Below, one piece after another: positions 53,078-62,917 of a DNA stretch of 64,000 bases. Each line of letters opens with the position of its first letter. Position 1 is the stretch's first letter. The notes under the pieces are model-generated. The model was not told the DNA's origin. It saw only the letters and a program-made list of their open reading frames with translations, and made no database searches. Both the position numbers and the translations under genes were made by a program. This stretch comes from Pseudorhodobacter wandonensis (GTDB taxonomy: Bacteria; Pseudomonadota; Alphaproteobacteria; Rhodobacterales; Rhodobacteraceae), in NCBI RefSeq assembly GCF_001202035.1, contig NZ_LGHT01000042.1, positions 1-64,000 on the forward strand, given 5' to 3'.

Positions 53078-54424
53078 TTACAGTCGGCCGACCGTGTAAA
53101 TCGGTGCCAGTTCGCCGCCCCATTCGCCGTGATACAGCGACAAATAGCGGTCAGCCTGCGTGATGCCGGTTTTCAAACTGTCCACGATGGGCGCAAGATA
53201 GGCCTCTTCACCATGCCCGCGCGCGGCAAGCCCTGCTTGCGACAGCGCAACAGCAGCGCGCGCCAGATCGGCCAGTTTCACGCCTTCGGCTTCGGCCTCT
53301 AGCCCTTTGACCGAGGCCGCAACGCGCAAGCCTTCGCGGGTATCGGCGTCAAAGCCTTTGACCAAATCCCAAGCGGCATCGAGTGCCGCAGAATCGTACA
53401 TCAGGCCCACCCAGAACGCGGGCAAGGCGACCGTGTAGTCACGGCTGCCCATATCGGCGCCGCGCATTTCGATATATTTCTTCACCCGCGCTTCGGGGAA
53501 CACGGTTGTCATGTGGTCGGCCCAGTCGGAAAGCGTCGGCTTTTCGCCGGGCAAAGCAGGCAGTTCGCCCTTTAGGAAATCGCGGAAGGATTGGCCCAAG
53601 GCATTGATATATTTGCCATCGCGGTAGACAAAATACATCGGCACATCCAGCACCCAATCGACATAGCGCTGAAAGCCGGCCCCTTCTTCGAACATAAACG
53701 GCAACATGCCCGTGCGCGACCCGTCAAGCCCGCGCCAGATGCGCGACCGCCAGGATTTATGGCCGTTCGGCTTGCCTTCAAAGAACGGCGAGGACGCAAA
53801 CAGCGCCGTTGCCACCGGCTGCAAGGCCAGCGCCACGCGCATCTTTTTCACCATGTCGCCCTCGGACGCGAAGTCGAGGTTCACTTGCACCGTGCTGGTG
53901 CGGTACATCATCTGCGTGCCATGCGTGCCCACATGGCCCATGTAATCGGTCATCAGGCGGTAGCGGCCCTTGGGCATCCGGTCCATCTGGTCATGCGTCC
54001 ATTCGGGGGCAGCGCCTACGCCCAGAAAGCCCACGCCCATCGGATCGGCGATTTGGCGCACTTCGTCCAGATGCTGGTCAAGCTCGTCCGCGACATCGCC
54101 AATCGTCGCCAGCGGCGCGCCAGAAAGCTCGAACTGGCCGCCGGGTTCAAGGCTGATATTGGCACCGTTGCGCTGAAGGCCGATCAGATGGCCCTGCTCT
54201 TCAACTGGTTCCCAGCCAAAGCGGTCGCGGATGCCTTCGAGCATCTTGCGCACCGAGGCGGGCCCGTCATAGGGCAAAGGCGCATGCGTATCGGTTAGAA
54301 AGCCGAATTTTTCATGCTCGGTGCCAATGCGCCATTCAGATTTTGGTTTGCAGCCGCTTTCCATATAGGCGGCAAGCTGGTCAAAACTTTCAATCGGGCC
54401 ACCACCGGATTGGGGAATAGACAT
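53078..54424 (-). CDS. gshA: Glutamate-cysteine ligase, alphaproteobacterial/plant type
   Basis: 448 residues. First step of glutathione synthesis, joining glutamate and cysteine with ATP. WRIGTEHEKFGF, LQRNGANISLEPGGQFELSG and MTDYMGHVGTHGTQMMYRTSTVQVNLD are hallmarks of the GCS2-like family found in plants and alphaproteobacteria rather than E. coli GshA. RGADMGSRDYTVALPAFWVGLMYD is near the C-terminus. Together with the 54485 and rsmE genes it forms a minus-strand block. Confidence 0.95.
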   Translation of the reverse strand: MSIPQSGGGPIESFDQLAAYMESGCKPKSEWRIGTEHEKFGFLTDTHAPLPYDGPASVRKMLEGIRDRFGWEPVEEQGHLIGLQRNGANISLEPGGQFELSGAPLATIGDVADELDQHLDEVRQIADPMGVGFLGVGAAPEWTHDQMDRMPKGRYRLMTDYMGHVGTHGTQMMYRTSTVQVNLDFASEGDMVKKMRVALALQPVATALFASSPFFEGKPNGHKSWRSRIWRGLDGSRTGMLPFMFEEGAGFQRYVDWVLDVPMYFVYRDGKYINALGQSFRDFLKGELPALPGEKPTLSDWADHMTTVFPEARVKKYIEMRGADMGSRDYTVALPAFWVGLMYDSAALDAAWDLVKGFDADTREGLRVAASVKGLEAEAEGVKLADLARAAVALSQAGLAARGHGEEAYLAPIVDSLKTGITQADRYLSLYHGEWGGELAPIYTVGRL

Positions 54425-54484
54425 GGGCAGGGCTCCGATCTCGCTTTGTAAAACTCAGTGGACAGACCTGTCGTTTTGCGGCGG

Positions 54485-55033
54485 TCAAGTCAAGACCGCA
54501 CGCGCAGGATGCCGCCAGATCACGCGACTGTCATGCCCGATCGCCACGACCCGCGCGGTTGAAACCGTGGTCGGTCTATCCACCGCTGCGACAAGCGCTG
54601 CGGTATCCATGCCCGGCAATGAGGCAAAGGCATCGAACAGGCGCTCGGCGCCAAGTGCCGCCACAGGGATCAGCAAGGCCTGCCCGTCTTGCTGCTTTAG
54701 CCGCCACACCCGCTGCCCGCCAACCATCAGCAGGCGCAGCTCGACCAGTTCGCGCAGGGCCACAGCGCCGCCACTGTTGGGGCCGAAATAGCTGACCTGA
54801 CCTTCGTCAAATTCAACCACTCCGGGGGCCTCGCCGGTTTGGGCAAAGCGCTTGCGCCGCCATGCAAGCACACCAAGACCCGCCGCCAAAGCGACAATCG
54901 CCCCGCCAACCGGCACCAGAACATAGCCGCCAAGCGCCATGACCCAAAGGCCCGCAGCCGCCAAACCGCCTGCTGCAAACACTTCGCGCAGCCGCCACAG
55001 CTGGTCACGCGCCTCGGGGCGGATCAGGCTCAT
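54485..55033 (-). CDS. Conserved membrane protein of unknown function
   Basis: 182 residues from ATG at 55033 (MSLIRPEARDQLWRLREVF). Two hydrophobic helices (GLAAAGLWVMALGGYVLVPV, then GAIVALAAGLGVLAW) are followed by a soluble domain with GVVEFDEGQVSYFGP and a C-terminal AVDRPTTVSTARVVAIGHDSRVIW. It overlaps rsmE by 4 nt (ATGA), so it is co-translated with it, and gshA follows 60 nt later. I recall the arrangement as conserved in Rhodobacteraceae, but no function is known to me. Confidence 0.8.
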   Translation of the reverse strand: MSLIRPEARDQLWRLREVFAAGGLAAAGLWVMALGGYVLVPVGGAIVALAAGLGVLAWRRKRFAQTGEAPGVVEFDEGQVSYFGPNSGGAVALRELVELRLLMVGGQRVWRLKQQDGQALLIPVAALGAERLFDAFASLPGMDTAALVAAVDRPTTVSTARVVAIGHDSRVIWRHPARAVLT

Positions 55034-55758
55034 GCCCAATCGCCTAATTGCGCCTGCCATAGCGTCAGCGCGGCCACAGCGGCCGTATCGGCCCGCAAGA
55101 TGCGGGGGCCAAGGCTGGCCTGAACGACCTGCGGCATCGCGGCCAACTGTGCCTGTTCTTCTTCGGAAAACCCGCCTTCGGGGCCGATCAGCACCGCCCA
55201 AGGTCCCGCCGCGCCGCCTTTGGGCAAGGCCTGCGCCACACCGGCCAGATGCTCATTGCACCACAAGATCTGCCGGTCTGCCGGCCACGCGGCCAGAACC
55301 TTGGCCAGAGGTTGCACATCATCGACCACCGGCACAAAGGTGCCACCGCATTGCTCGGCGGCCTCAATGGCATGGGCGCGCAGCTTGTCCACCCGAATGC
55401 GGTCGGCATTGGTGAACCGCGTTTGCACCGGCATGACGCGCGCGGCCCCCAGCTCGGTCGCCTTTTCGACGATGAAATCGGTGCGGGCCTTTTTGATCGG
55501 GGCAAACAGCAGCCACAGATCGGGGGGCATACGCAGCGGCGCGGTTTGGTCCATGCAAACCAAAAGGCCCTTGCGCTTGCCTGCCTCGGCCACTTCGGCC
55601 CGCCATTCGCCATTCTCGCCGTCAAAGACCAGAACCGACGCCCCAACGCCCAGCCGCATCACGTTGAACAAATAGTTCGCCTGCCCCTCGTTCAAGGCAA
55701 TCACTTGCCCCTGCCCGACTGGCTGATCTACAAAGAGTCTGATTTTTGCATTTCCCAT
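55030..55758 (-). CDS. rsmE: 16S rRNA (uracil1498-N3)-methyltransferase
   Basis: 242 residues. SPOUT-class enzyme that methylates U1498 of 16S rRNA with SAM. Family motifs are FNVMRLGVGASVLVFDG, KATELGAARVMPV, LIGPEGGFSEEEQAQL and SLGPRILRADTAAVAAL, the last two forming the trefoil-knot SAM site. Starts divergently from ubiA with only 11 nt between the start codons, so their promoters must overlap coding sequence. Confidence 0.95.
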   Translation of the reverse strand: MGNAKIRLFVDQPVGQGQVIALNEGQANYLFNVMRLGVGASVLVFDGENGEWRAEVAEAGKRKGLLVCMDQTAPLRMPPDLWLLFAPIKKARTDFIVEKATELGAARVMPVQTRFTNADRIRVDKLRAHAIEAAEQCGGTFVPVVDDVQPLAKVLAAWPADRQILWCNEHLAGVAQALPKGGAAGPWAVLIGPEGGFSEEEQAQLAAMPQVVQASLGPRILRADTAAVAALTLWQAQLGDWA

Positions 55759-55769
55759 AGGGGCAATTT

Positions 55770-56762
55770 ATGACCGCATCCGGCCAAATACCAGAGCCAA
55801 AGCCGGAACCTTTTGGCCAGGCGGTTGCCGATGCCCCGGCGGGCAATTGGGTAGACCGGTTTGCCCCCGCGCCGACCCGCCCCTACCTGCGACTAAGCCG
55901 CGCCGACAGGCCCATCGGCACCTGGCTGTTGCTGATTCCCTGCTTTTGGGGCGTAGCCCTTGCCGCCGCAGCCGATATTGCTGGCTTTCGCGTTTGGGAT
56001 CTGTGGATCGCCTTGGGCTGTACCATCGGCGCCTTTCTGATGCGGGGTGCGGGCTGCACTTGGAACGACATCACCGACCGCGAGTTTGACGCCGCCGTTG
56101 CCCGCACCAAAAGCCGGCCGATTCCCTCGGGGCAAGTGACGGTAAGGCAAGCGGCAGTCTGGATGGGGCTGCAAGCCGCCATCGCAGGGCTGATTCTGTT
56201 TTCCTATAACGCGGCGACGATTGGTCTTGGCATCGCGTCGTTGGCGTTGGTTGTGATTTATCCCTTTGCCAAGCGCTTTACGTGGTGGCCGCAAGTGTTT
56301 TTGGGTCTTGCGTTCAACTGGGGCGCCTTGGTCGCGTGGACGGCGCATAGCGGCGCGCTTGCGGTGCCTGCCGTGCTGCTATGGCTGTCGGGCATTGCCT
56401 GGACGCTGTTCTATGACACGATCTATGCCCATCAAGACAAAGAAGATGACGCGCTGATTGGCGTAAAATCAACGGCGCGGCTGTTTGGTGACACGCATAG
56501 CAAAGCATGGCTGCGCGGGTTTTTGGTGGTTGCGGTGCTGTTGATGACCGCCGCCGTGCTGTTGGCCTTGCTGCCGCAAGACCCCGGATTGCCGAAACTT
56601 ATTGCCGCTTTGGCCGGGGTTTGGGGTTTTGGCTGGCATATGGCATGGCAATTGGCGAGGTTGGATACGACCGACCCGGCCAAATGCCTGCTGCTGTTTC
56701 GCGCAAACCGCGATGCGGGGCTTATCCCTGCGCTATTTCTTGCCGGTGCCGCATTGCTTTGA
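55770..56762 (+). CDS. ubiA: 4-hydroxybenzoate octaprenyltransferase
   Basis: 330 residues. Membrane prenyltransferase that attaches the polyprenyl tail to 4-hydroxybenzoate in ubiquinone synthesis. Two Mg-diphosphate motifs are present: NDITDREFDAAVARTKSRP and YDTIYAHQDKEDD. About eight hydrophobic helices follow an unusually long soluble N-terminus (40 residues before SRADRPIGTWLLL). Confidence 0.93.
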   Translation: MTASGQIPEPKPEPFGQAVADAPAGNWVDRFAPAPTRPYLRLSRADRPIGTWLLLIPCFWGVALAAAADIAGFRVWDLWIALGCTIGAFLMRGAGCTWNDITDREFDAAVARTKSRPIPSGQVTVRQAAVWMGLQAAIAGLILFSYNAATIGLGIASLALVVIYPFAKRFTWWPQVFLGLAFNWGALVAWTAHSGALAVPAVLLWLSGIAWTLFYDTIYAHQDKEDDALIGVKSTARLFGDTHSKAWLRGFLVVAVLLMTAAVLLALLPQDPGLPKLIAALAGVWGFGWHMAWQLARLDTTDPAKCLLLFRANRDAGLIPALFLAGAALL

Positions 56763-56801
56763 TTGCTCCTCTCGTCTCAACGGCCTAAGCATCAATACGC
56801 A

Positions 56802-59012
56802 ATGTCAAATAGTGGTCTAATGCAGCTTCGCAAAACAGTTCTTACCGCATCAGCAATTCTCGTCGCGGGCGCGTTGGCGTCTATGGGGGCGTGGTGGTCG
56901 GCACTGGCCATTGAAAAGCGCTCGGCCGCAGCCGTCACATCGCAATTGCTTAGCAATGGCATCACCTGGGCCACAGTCGAGGCGAACGGATTGCAACTGC
57001 GCCTGAACGGCACCGCCCCGAATGAGGCGGCGCGTTTTCGCGTGGTCAATATGGCGGGCAGCGTGGTTCAGGCCAGCCGTGTGCGTGACCAGCTGGAAGT
57101 GACCGCCATGCGCGAAGTTGAGGCGCCGCGTTTTTCGCTGGAAATTTTGCGCAATGATGACGGGATTTCCCTGATCGGCCTTGTGCCGGGCAAAGAGGTT
57201 GACCCCGCGCTTTCCGAAAGCGTGGCCAACCTGACCAATGGCCTGCCGATTTCCGACATGCTGGAAAGCGCTGATTACCCGGCGCCGGAAGGCTGGGCTG
57301 CGGCGCTGAAATTCGGCCTTGCCGCCCTGCGCATCCTGCCGCGATCAAAAATCTCGATCTCGGCGGAACTGGTTGAAATCACAGCGATTTCACAAAACCC
57401 CGAAGAAAAGCGCAAACTTGAGAGCGATCTTGCACGGCTGGCACCTAACAGCCTGCATGTAAGGATGAACATTTCGGCCCCACGCCCCGTGCTGACACCG
57501 TTTACCTTGCGCTTTGTGATCGATGAGAATGGTGCCCGTTTCGATGCCTGTTCCGCCGATACCGACAAATCACGCGACCGAATTTTATCGGCAGGTGTGA
57601 CGGCAGGCGTTGCCGGTAAAACCAATTGCGTCGTCGGGCTGGGTGTACCAACGCCACGTTGGGCCGAGGCTGCAGAAGCCGGTATCCGCGCTGTGGCAGC
57701 ACTTGGCAAAGGCACGATCACGTTTTCGGATGCCGATGTTTCGCTTTTGGCCTCGGTCGATACCACGCAGGCCGATTTTGACCGTGTTGTCGGCGATTTG
57801 CAGGCGCAGCTGCCGCCGGTATTTTCGCTGGATTCGACGCTGCCGCCCAAACCGACGGCCACCAATGCCGGCCCCGCCGAATTTACTGCCACGCTTGACG
57901 AATCGGGTAAAGTGCAGCTGCGCGGCCGTTTGTCGGATGAGACATTGCGCATCGCCGCCGACAGCTATGCCCGGTCACAATTCGGCGCCAATAGCGTGTA
58001 TACCGCGACCCGGCTTGATGCCGAGCTGCCCGATGGTTGGGCGGTACGGGTGCTGACCGGGCTCGAATCACTGGCGCTGTTACACCATGGCACGCTGTTG
58101 GTTCGCGCCGATACGGTTGAGGTGGCAGGCGTTACGGGCAAACCCGATGGCCGCGGCCGCATTTCGCAAATCCTGTCGGATAAGCTGGGCCAGGGCAAAA
58201 CCTTTCGCATCAGCGTCACCTATGACGAGAAATATGACCCGTTGGCCGCCCTGCCAACGCCTGAGGAATGCGTCGCCGATATGAATGCGGCGATGCAGCG
58301 TAACAAGATCACATTTGCGCCCGGCTCTGCCGAAATTGACGCCAATGCCGCCGCAACCGTCGATGCCCTAAGCGAGATTCTGGCTGGTTGCCCGCCGCTG
58401 GAAATGGAGATTTCGGGCCACACTGACAGTCAAGGTTCTGACAGCGGCAACCGCGCGCTTAGCCAGGCACGTGCCGATGCCCTGTTAACCGCCTTGCAAG
58501 GGCGCGGACTGAACGTTGCCGCCTTTATCGCCAAAGGCTATGGCGAGGATGACCCGATCGCCGATAACGGTACCGAAGAAGGACGCGAAGCCAACCGCCG
58601 CATTGAGTTCAAGTTGCTAAGCGAGCCTACCCCCGAAACCCAACCTTCGGCCACCGATCTGGTCGCCGCTGCAATGGCCGAGCAGGCCGCCAAGGATGCA
58701 GCAGAAAATGCGGCAGGCGGGGCCGGGCCGGAGGCCCCAGCAGACGCAGCAGCAGACCCAGCAGCCGACGCACCAATCGATGCGGCAACGGATGCAAATA
58801 TTGGCTCGGGTGATGATATGGGCTCTGGTGATGGCAGTGGTGACGGCAGCGGCGATGCTGAACCGTCGAATGCCCCCGCCGATACCGATGCCAGTGCAGC
58901 CGCAGCAACCGCAGCGCCTGAACCCGCCACAACCCAGAACCCGACGTCGGATTTTGTGCCAAGCGACCAAGCATGGGGCCGCCCGAAACCAAACCCGAAA
59001 GCTGCGCCCTGA
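56802..59012 (+). CDS. OmpA-family protein with BON-like repeats
   Basis: 736 residues from ATG at 56802; ATG at 56820 is an alternative, and neither has a strong ribosome site. One N-terminal hydrophobic segment (TVLTASAILVAGALASMGAW) anchors or exports it. A long middle region has repeated alpha/beta modules like BON domains (GLQLRLNGTAPNEAARFRVV; GKVQLRGRLSDETLRIAADS). The C-terminal OmpA/MotB domain (ITFAPGSAEIDANAAATVDA; MEISGHTDSQGSDSGN; NRRIEFKLL) should bind peptidoglycan. It ends in a low-complexity Ala/Asp and GSGD tail (GSGDGSGDGSGDAEPS) of about 120 residues. Confidence 0.85.
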   Translation: MSNSGLMQLRKTVLTASAILVAGALASMGAWWSALAIEKRSAAAVTSQLLSNGITWATVEANGLQLRLNGTAPNEAARFRVVNMAGSVVQASRVRDQLEVTAMREVEAPRFSLEILRNDDGISLIGLVPGKEVDPALSESVANLTNGLPISDMLESADYPAPEGWAAALKFGLAALRILPRSKISISAELVEITAISQNPEEKRKLESDLARLAPNSLHVRMNISAPRPVLTPFTLRFVIDENGARFDACSADTDKSRDRILSAGVTAGVAGKTNCVVGLGVPTPRWAEAAEAGIRAVAALGKGTITFSDADVSLLASVDTTQADFDRVVGDLQAQLPPVFSLDSTLPPKPTATNAGPAEFTATLDESGKVQLRGRLSDETLRIAADSYARSQFGANSVYTATRLDAELPDGWAVRVLTGLESLALLHHGTLLVRADTVEVAGVTGKPDGRGRISQILSDKLGQGKTFRISVTYDEKYDPLAALPTPEECVADMNAAMQRNKITFAPGSAEIDANAAATVDALSEILAGCPPLEMEISGHTDSQGSDSGNRALSQARADALLTALQGRGLNVAAFIAKGYGEDDPIADNGTEEGREANRRIEFKLLSEPTPETQPSATDLVAAAMAEQAAKDAAENAAGGAGPEAPADAAADPAADAPIDAATDANIGSGDDMGSGDGSGDGSGDAEPSNAPADTDASAAAATAAPEPATTQNPTSDFVPSDQAWGRPKPNPKAAP

Positions 59013-59066
59013 CCGACCGAATGACCCGGCTTGCGCCAGCACCACTCGCCAATTAAAAGTAAAAAT

Positions 59067-59399
59067 ATGAACCGCACAGAATTCATCATCGCCACCACCA
59101 TCATCCTCTTTGTGGCTTTCATGCTGGGGTGGTTCACGCATTGGCTTTTACACCGTTTTACCCGCGTGACGGGCGGTGATGTGAATGAGGTGGATAACCT
59201 TGCCAAATCCCTGCACGAGGCCGAAGAATTGCGCGATCAGGCGATTCTGTATCTGGAACAACGCGAGGCCGAGCTGACCAATCAGGTCAGCCAATCCGAG
59301 GCCGAGCTGCGTGCCGCGATGGACGGTCTGCGCGAGGCGCGGCATGAAGCCGAAGAAATGCGCGCCTATATCGAGCGCATGCACAGCGCTGCAGACTAA
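59067..59399 (+). CDS. Small membrane-anchored coiled-coil protein
   Basis: 110 residues from ATG at 59067. One N-terminal membrane helix (EFIIATTIILFVAFMLGWF) followed by a long coiled coil (SLHEAEELRDQAILYLEQR, then EAELTNQVSQSEAELRAAM). It follows the OmpA-family gene by 54 nt and could belong to the same envelope unit. No function is assigned. Confidence 0.75.
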   Translation: MNRTEFIIATTIILFVAFMLGWFTHWLLHRFTRVTGGDVNEVDNLAKSLHEAEELRDQAILYLEQREAELTNQVSQSEAELRAAMDGLREARHEAEEMRAYIERMHSAAD

Positions 59400-59459
59400 C
59401 GCCCGCGCTTGCCGCGCATCACGCCTGTGGTAGGCGGCGCAGTGCTTGTGGAAACGCGA

Positions 59460-60269
59460 TTACGGGGCCGCGCAGCCCTGCAGTTCGACCGCGCGATGTT
59501 TGCCCAAAACGGTGATTCGCAATGCGCCGCGCTGAAGGGCAAGCGCCGCCCCTGCCGGACCAACCATATCGACAACCGCCTGCAATGCGCCGCCGCGCCG
59601 CGCCACATCGGCAGCCGAGACCCAAACCCCTGGCAGGCCGGTTTCAACCACGACGACCTCATCCCCGCCGGTTGAGGGCATTTGCAAATTTGCCGTCAGT
59701 TGCATACCGCCCTTATTGGGCAAGATTTCGCAATTCGCACTGGCCACGCCTGCCTCTTTCGCGGTCGAGGGGCGCGCGCGCAAAGCCCGTTCAATTCTCT
59801 CATCCTTGGTCGCAGCAAACGGCAACGCCGCCGCCACATTGAACGAGGCCGGCACGCAAATATCGGAGCAAACCCCAAGATCAACCGCTGCCTTTAGTTC
59901 AACCGGCAGTTTGGGGTCCAGCGGCACGATTTCCACAGGCAGCACCAGTTCATGGCTATAGCCGATCGTTTGCATTCCACCGACCGAAAACACCTTGGGC
60001 CGTGGCCAATGAATTTCGACGGATTTCACATTGCGCGACCCCGACCAATCAAAGCTGGGTGGAATGCCGTTATCGCCCGGCGCACGCCAATAGGTTTTCC
60101 AGCCGTCCTGCAGTTGCAGTTGAAACGCCGCCATCTGGTTGCCGTTGGGCAGTTTCCAACCCTTGCGCAGACTGGCCTGCAATACCTCGGATTGGGCCAG
60201 CGCAGGGCCAACCATGGCAAAACACGCAAGCAAACCAATTGCGGATAGAAAGGAGCGGGATTTATACAT
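59460..60269 (-). CDS. DsbD N-terminal domain-like periplasmic protein
   Basis: 269 residues from ATG at 60269 (GGAAAG spaced 5 nt; a second ATG lies 3 nt earlier). Signal peptide SFLSAIGLLACFAMVGPALA-Q. Domain PF11412 (DsbD-alpha/DsbC-like): LPNGNQMAAFQLQLQDGWKTYWRAPGDNG-type block and LGVCSDICVPASF, which holds the redox-type cysteines. No membrane helices follow, so this is the periplasmic module alone, unlike full DsbD. Cytochrome maturation or copper resistance roles are known for such modules; the role here is open. Confidence 0.82.
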   Translation of the reverse strand: MYKSRSFLSAIGLLACFAMVGPALAQSEVLQASLRKGWKLPNGNQMAAFQLQLQDGWKTYWRAPGDNGIPPSFDWSGSRNVKSVEIHWPRPKVFSVGGMQTIGYSHELVLPVEIVPLDPKLPVELKAAVDLGVCSDICVPASFNVAAALPFAATKDERIERALRARPSTAKEAGVASANCEILPNKGGMQLTANLQMPSTGGDEVVVVETGLPGVWVSAADVARRGGALQAVVDMVGPAGAALALQRGALRITVLGKHRAVELQGCAAP

Positions 60270-60392
60270 CATGACTTTCCATAATCTGTCTTGGCCGTGC
60301 TGCACAATCACATTGCAGCGATCCTTATGTTATCTGCGACATTCGCGCAAATTGGGCTTGAGGTATCGCACGCCCGGTCCCATGTTATTCTT

Positions 60393-60965
60393 ATGGAAAA
60401 CAGAGTTGAAATGGATCTCACAGGAAAACTTCTCATCGCCATGCCGGGGATGGAGGACCCGAGGTTTGATGCTTCGGTCATTCTGATTTGCGCCCATTCA
60501 AGCAAGGGCGCGATGGGGCTGATCATCAACAAACCAGTGGCTGACCTTGATTTCGAATCCCTGCTGGAACAGCTTGGCATCCCCCATTTGCCCGAAAGCC
60601 GCAGCATATCCGTGCATTTCGGCGGGCCGGTTGAACGCGGGCGTGGCTTTGTTCTGCATTCGCCGGACTATCACGCCACAGATGGCACGATGGATATTGC
60701 GGGCAGCTTTGGCATGACCGCAACCCAAGACATCCTGCGTGCACTGGGCCGGGGCGAAGGGCCGCAAACCGCGCTTTTGGCGCTTGGCTATGCCGGTTGG
60801 GGTGCGGGCCAGTTAGAGGCCGAGATTCTGCGCAATGACTGGCTAACCTCAGACGCCCCTGCCGATCTGATCTTTGGGGCAGAGCCTGCCGGCAAATGGG
60901 CGGCAGCGCTGCGCCATATGGGGGTGAACCCGCAGGCGCTGTCAGGGTCTGCCGGCCACGCCTAG
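60393..60965 (+). CDS. YqgE/AlgH family protein
   Basis: 190 residues from ATG at 60393; ATG at 60411 (MDLTGKLLIAMPGM) is an equally good start and fits the family N-terminus. UPF0301 blocks are DLTGKLLIAMPGMEDPRF, KGAMGLIINKP, VHFGGPVERGRGFVLHS and ALGYAGWGAGQLEAEI. The family is linked to alginate and stress regulation in some bacteria; the molecular function is unknown. Confidence 0.9.
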   Translation: MENRVEMDLTGKLLIAMPGMEDPRFDASVILICAHSSKGAMGLIINKPVADLDFESLLEQLGIPHLPESRSISVHFGGPVERGRGFVLHSPDYHATDGTMDIAGSFGMTATQDILRALGRGEGPQTALLALGYAGWGAGQLEAEILRNDWLTSDAPADLIFGAEPAGKWAAALRHMGVNPQALSGSAGHA

Positions 60966-60984
60966 GCGTGACGCGTCACCCCGT

Positions 60985-62715
60985 TCATGGCCCAATCGTG
61001 AAACACTGCACGGCACGCGCCTGCAACCGGCGGCAGGCAAGGTCGGCCTGTTCCTGGCTCAGTCCCATGTAATTGGCATCATACCCGCCTTTACGTTCCA
61101 CCACTTTGCGCAAGCCATCCCGCAGGGTGGCGCTTTCGGCCAGGGCGGTTTGCATCAATGCCCGCTCGGCCGTGCTGCGCGACGGGAAACGCCCGAGGTT
61201 TACGCCCCAATGCCGCCCGCCCGAGGTCGATACCCGTGTCACCACCACAGGCGCCGACGGAACGACCTTTTCAGGCTCGGCCGAGGCCATCAGCAGCTTG
61301 GCAGGCCGCTTTCGCGGGGTTGCATCGGCAACAACAGCCTCGGCTGGCACTGCCTTGGCGGGTGCCGTATCAGCAGGCATAACATCCGTCAGCTGGAATT
61401 CAGGGGCAGCCGCCACAGGTTCTGCCGCAGTTTCCTCCGACGCGGGTTCAACGCCAGAGGCAATTTGCATTGACGTTGGCTCTATATCAACAGGCTCGCG
61501 CTCTGCCGAAGCAAGCTCGGCCGGCTTTGGCTCGGGGCGCAGGTCTGCGATAATCGGTGCGGTTTCTTCGGCCACATCCTCGGGCACGTCTTCGGTGACG
61601 ACTTCGGCAAACACTTCGGGCGCCGCCGGAGGCTCGGTGATCTCTGCCAAAATCCCGGCAATATCGGCTTGCATCGCCTCTACAGCCACAGCTGTCTCGG
61701 CCACTTTCTGGTCGCTGACCGGTCGGGGCGCCGGACGCGGAGAGCTTTTCAACGAGGTCACAAGCCGGATCGTTTTGCCTGCACTGCGGCCATCGCCATT
61801 GCCCTGCATATCGTCAACACCGCTGTCGGCTACGACCTCGACATCGCCACCCGGCAGGTTTGCAGGCGCGGGTTTGCGCACGGCCACGTTGTTCTTGGCG
61901 GTGCCAAAGCCAAGATCCAACAGCTCGGCCATTTTGGCATTGCGTTGTGCGGTTGATGTGCCGCCAAACACGGTTGCGATAATACGCTTGTTGCCCCGCT
62001 CGGCCGAAGCCGTCAGGTTGAACCCTGCCGCCGAGGTGTAACCGGTCTTGATTCCGTCCGCGCCTTCATAGGCGTCCAGAAACCGGCGGTTGGTGTTGCG
62101 CACCTTGGCCATGCCTGCATCGGTTTCGCGGCGCGAGAAAATATTGTAATATTCGGGAAAGTCGTAAAACAGGCGGCGGCCCAGCGTTGTCATGTCACGT
62201 GCGGTCGAAAGGTGGCCAGGGGTCGTCAACCCGTTCGCGTTTTTAAAGGTCGAGTTGCGCATACCCAGCGCCTTGGCCGTGCGGTTCATCCGTTCGGCCC
62301 AGCGCGCCTCATTTCCACCCAAAGCGTCGCCAATCGCCGAGGCCGCATCATTTGCCGATTTGACCGCGGCAGCGCGGATCAGATAGCGCAATGCAATCTT
62401 TTGCCCGGCCCGCAGCCCCAGTTTCGACGGCGGCTTTGACGCTGCGTTCTTGGACACCGTAATCATCGAGTCCAATGAAATCTCACCCCGTCGAATTGCG
62501 TCAAAGGTGATATAAAGTGTCATCATTTTTGTCAGCGAGGCGGGGTGCAAACGCGCGTCTGCGTTCCGCTCGTACAAGGTTTCGCCGCTTCGGGCGTCAA
62601 TCACAACCGCGGCATAGGGCGCTGCCTGCCCCATGCGGACGGATGAAACGGAAACAACCGTCGCAAATGCGAGCAAAAGAAAAATGCGGGTGAAAAACCC
62701 TAATAGCGATGCCAC
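60985..62715 (-). CDS. D-alanyl-D-alanine carboxypeptidase with SPOR domain
   Basis: 576 residues from GTG at 62715 (AAGGAA 8 nt upstream). Signal peptide, then an S11 serine peptidase: S60-x-x-K63 (ASLTKMM), S120-A-N122 and K223-T-G225 (GIKTGYT) form the three active-site motifs. It trims the terminal D-Ala of peptidoglycan peptides. A long acidic, Pro/Glu/Ala-rich linker (about residues 320-490) leads to a C-terminal SPOR domain (RHWGVNLGRFPSRSTAERAL) that targets denuded glycan strands at the division site. Confidence 0.93.
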   Translation of the reverse strand: MASLLGFFTRIFLLLAFATVVSVSSVRMGQAAPYAAVVIDARSGETLYERNADARLHPASLTKMMTLYITFDAIRRGEISLDSMITVSKNAASKPPSKLGLRAGQKIALRYLIRAAAVKSANDAASAIGDALGGNEARWAERMNRTAKALGMRNSTFKNANGLTTPGHLSTARDMTTLGRRLFYDFPEYYNIFSRRETDAGMAKVRNTNRRFLDAYEGADGIKTGYTSAAGFNLTASAERGNKRIIATVFGGTSTAQRNAKMAELLDLGFGTAKNNVAVRKPAPANLPGGDVEVVADSGVDDMQGNGDGRSAGKTIRLVTSLKSSPRPAPRPVSDQKVAETAVAVEAMQADIAGILAEITEPPAAPEVFAEVVTEDVPEDVAEETAPIIADLRPEPKPAELASAEREPVDIEPTSMQIASGVEPASEETAAEPVAAAPEFQLTDVMPADTAPAKAVPAEAVVADATPRKRPAKLLMASAEPEKVVPSAPVVVTRVSTSGGRHWGVNLGRFPSRSTAERALMQTALAESATLRDGLRKVVERKGGYDANYMGLSQEQADLACRRLQARAVQCFTIGP

Positions 62716-62917
62716 GTCGCTGTTCCTTGTCCTGCCTCATGATGCCCCTGATTTTTTTGTGGGGCTTAAACTGCTGACACAAACGTAACACGACCGCGCG
62801 CCGCGCGGGAAGCCCAAAACTTTCTTCATTTATCAATAGCTTTGCCGGTATTCTTAACACCGCGTCGCAACATCTACATCTAGTGTTGCGCCAGCCGATA
62901 CCCCCTATCCATGGATA
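62716..62917. other. Intergenic, no gene seen
   Basis: 202 nt upstream of the carboxypeptidase gene and downstream of the HAD gene. It presumably carries the carboxypeptidase promoter. No strong hairpin was noticed. Confidence 0.35.

Noticed and set aside
58750-59010. GSGD-rich tail of the OmpA-family protein as a DNA tandem repeat
   Set aside because: The peptide is low-complexity but the DNA repeat is short and irregular, so it reads as a disordered tail rather than a separate element.
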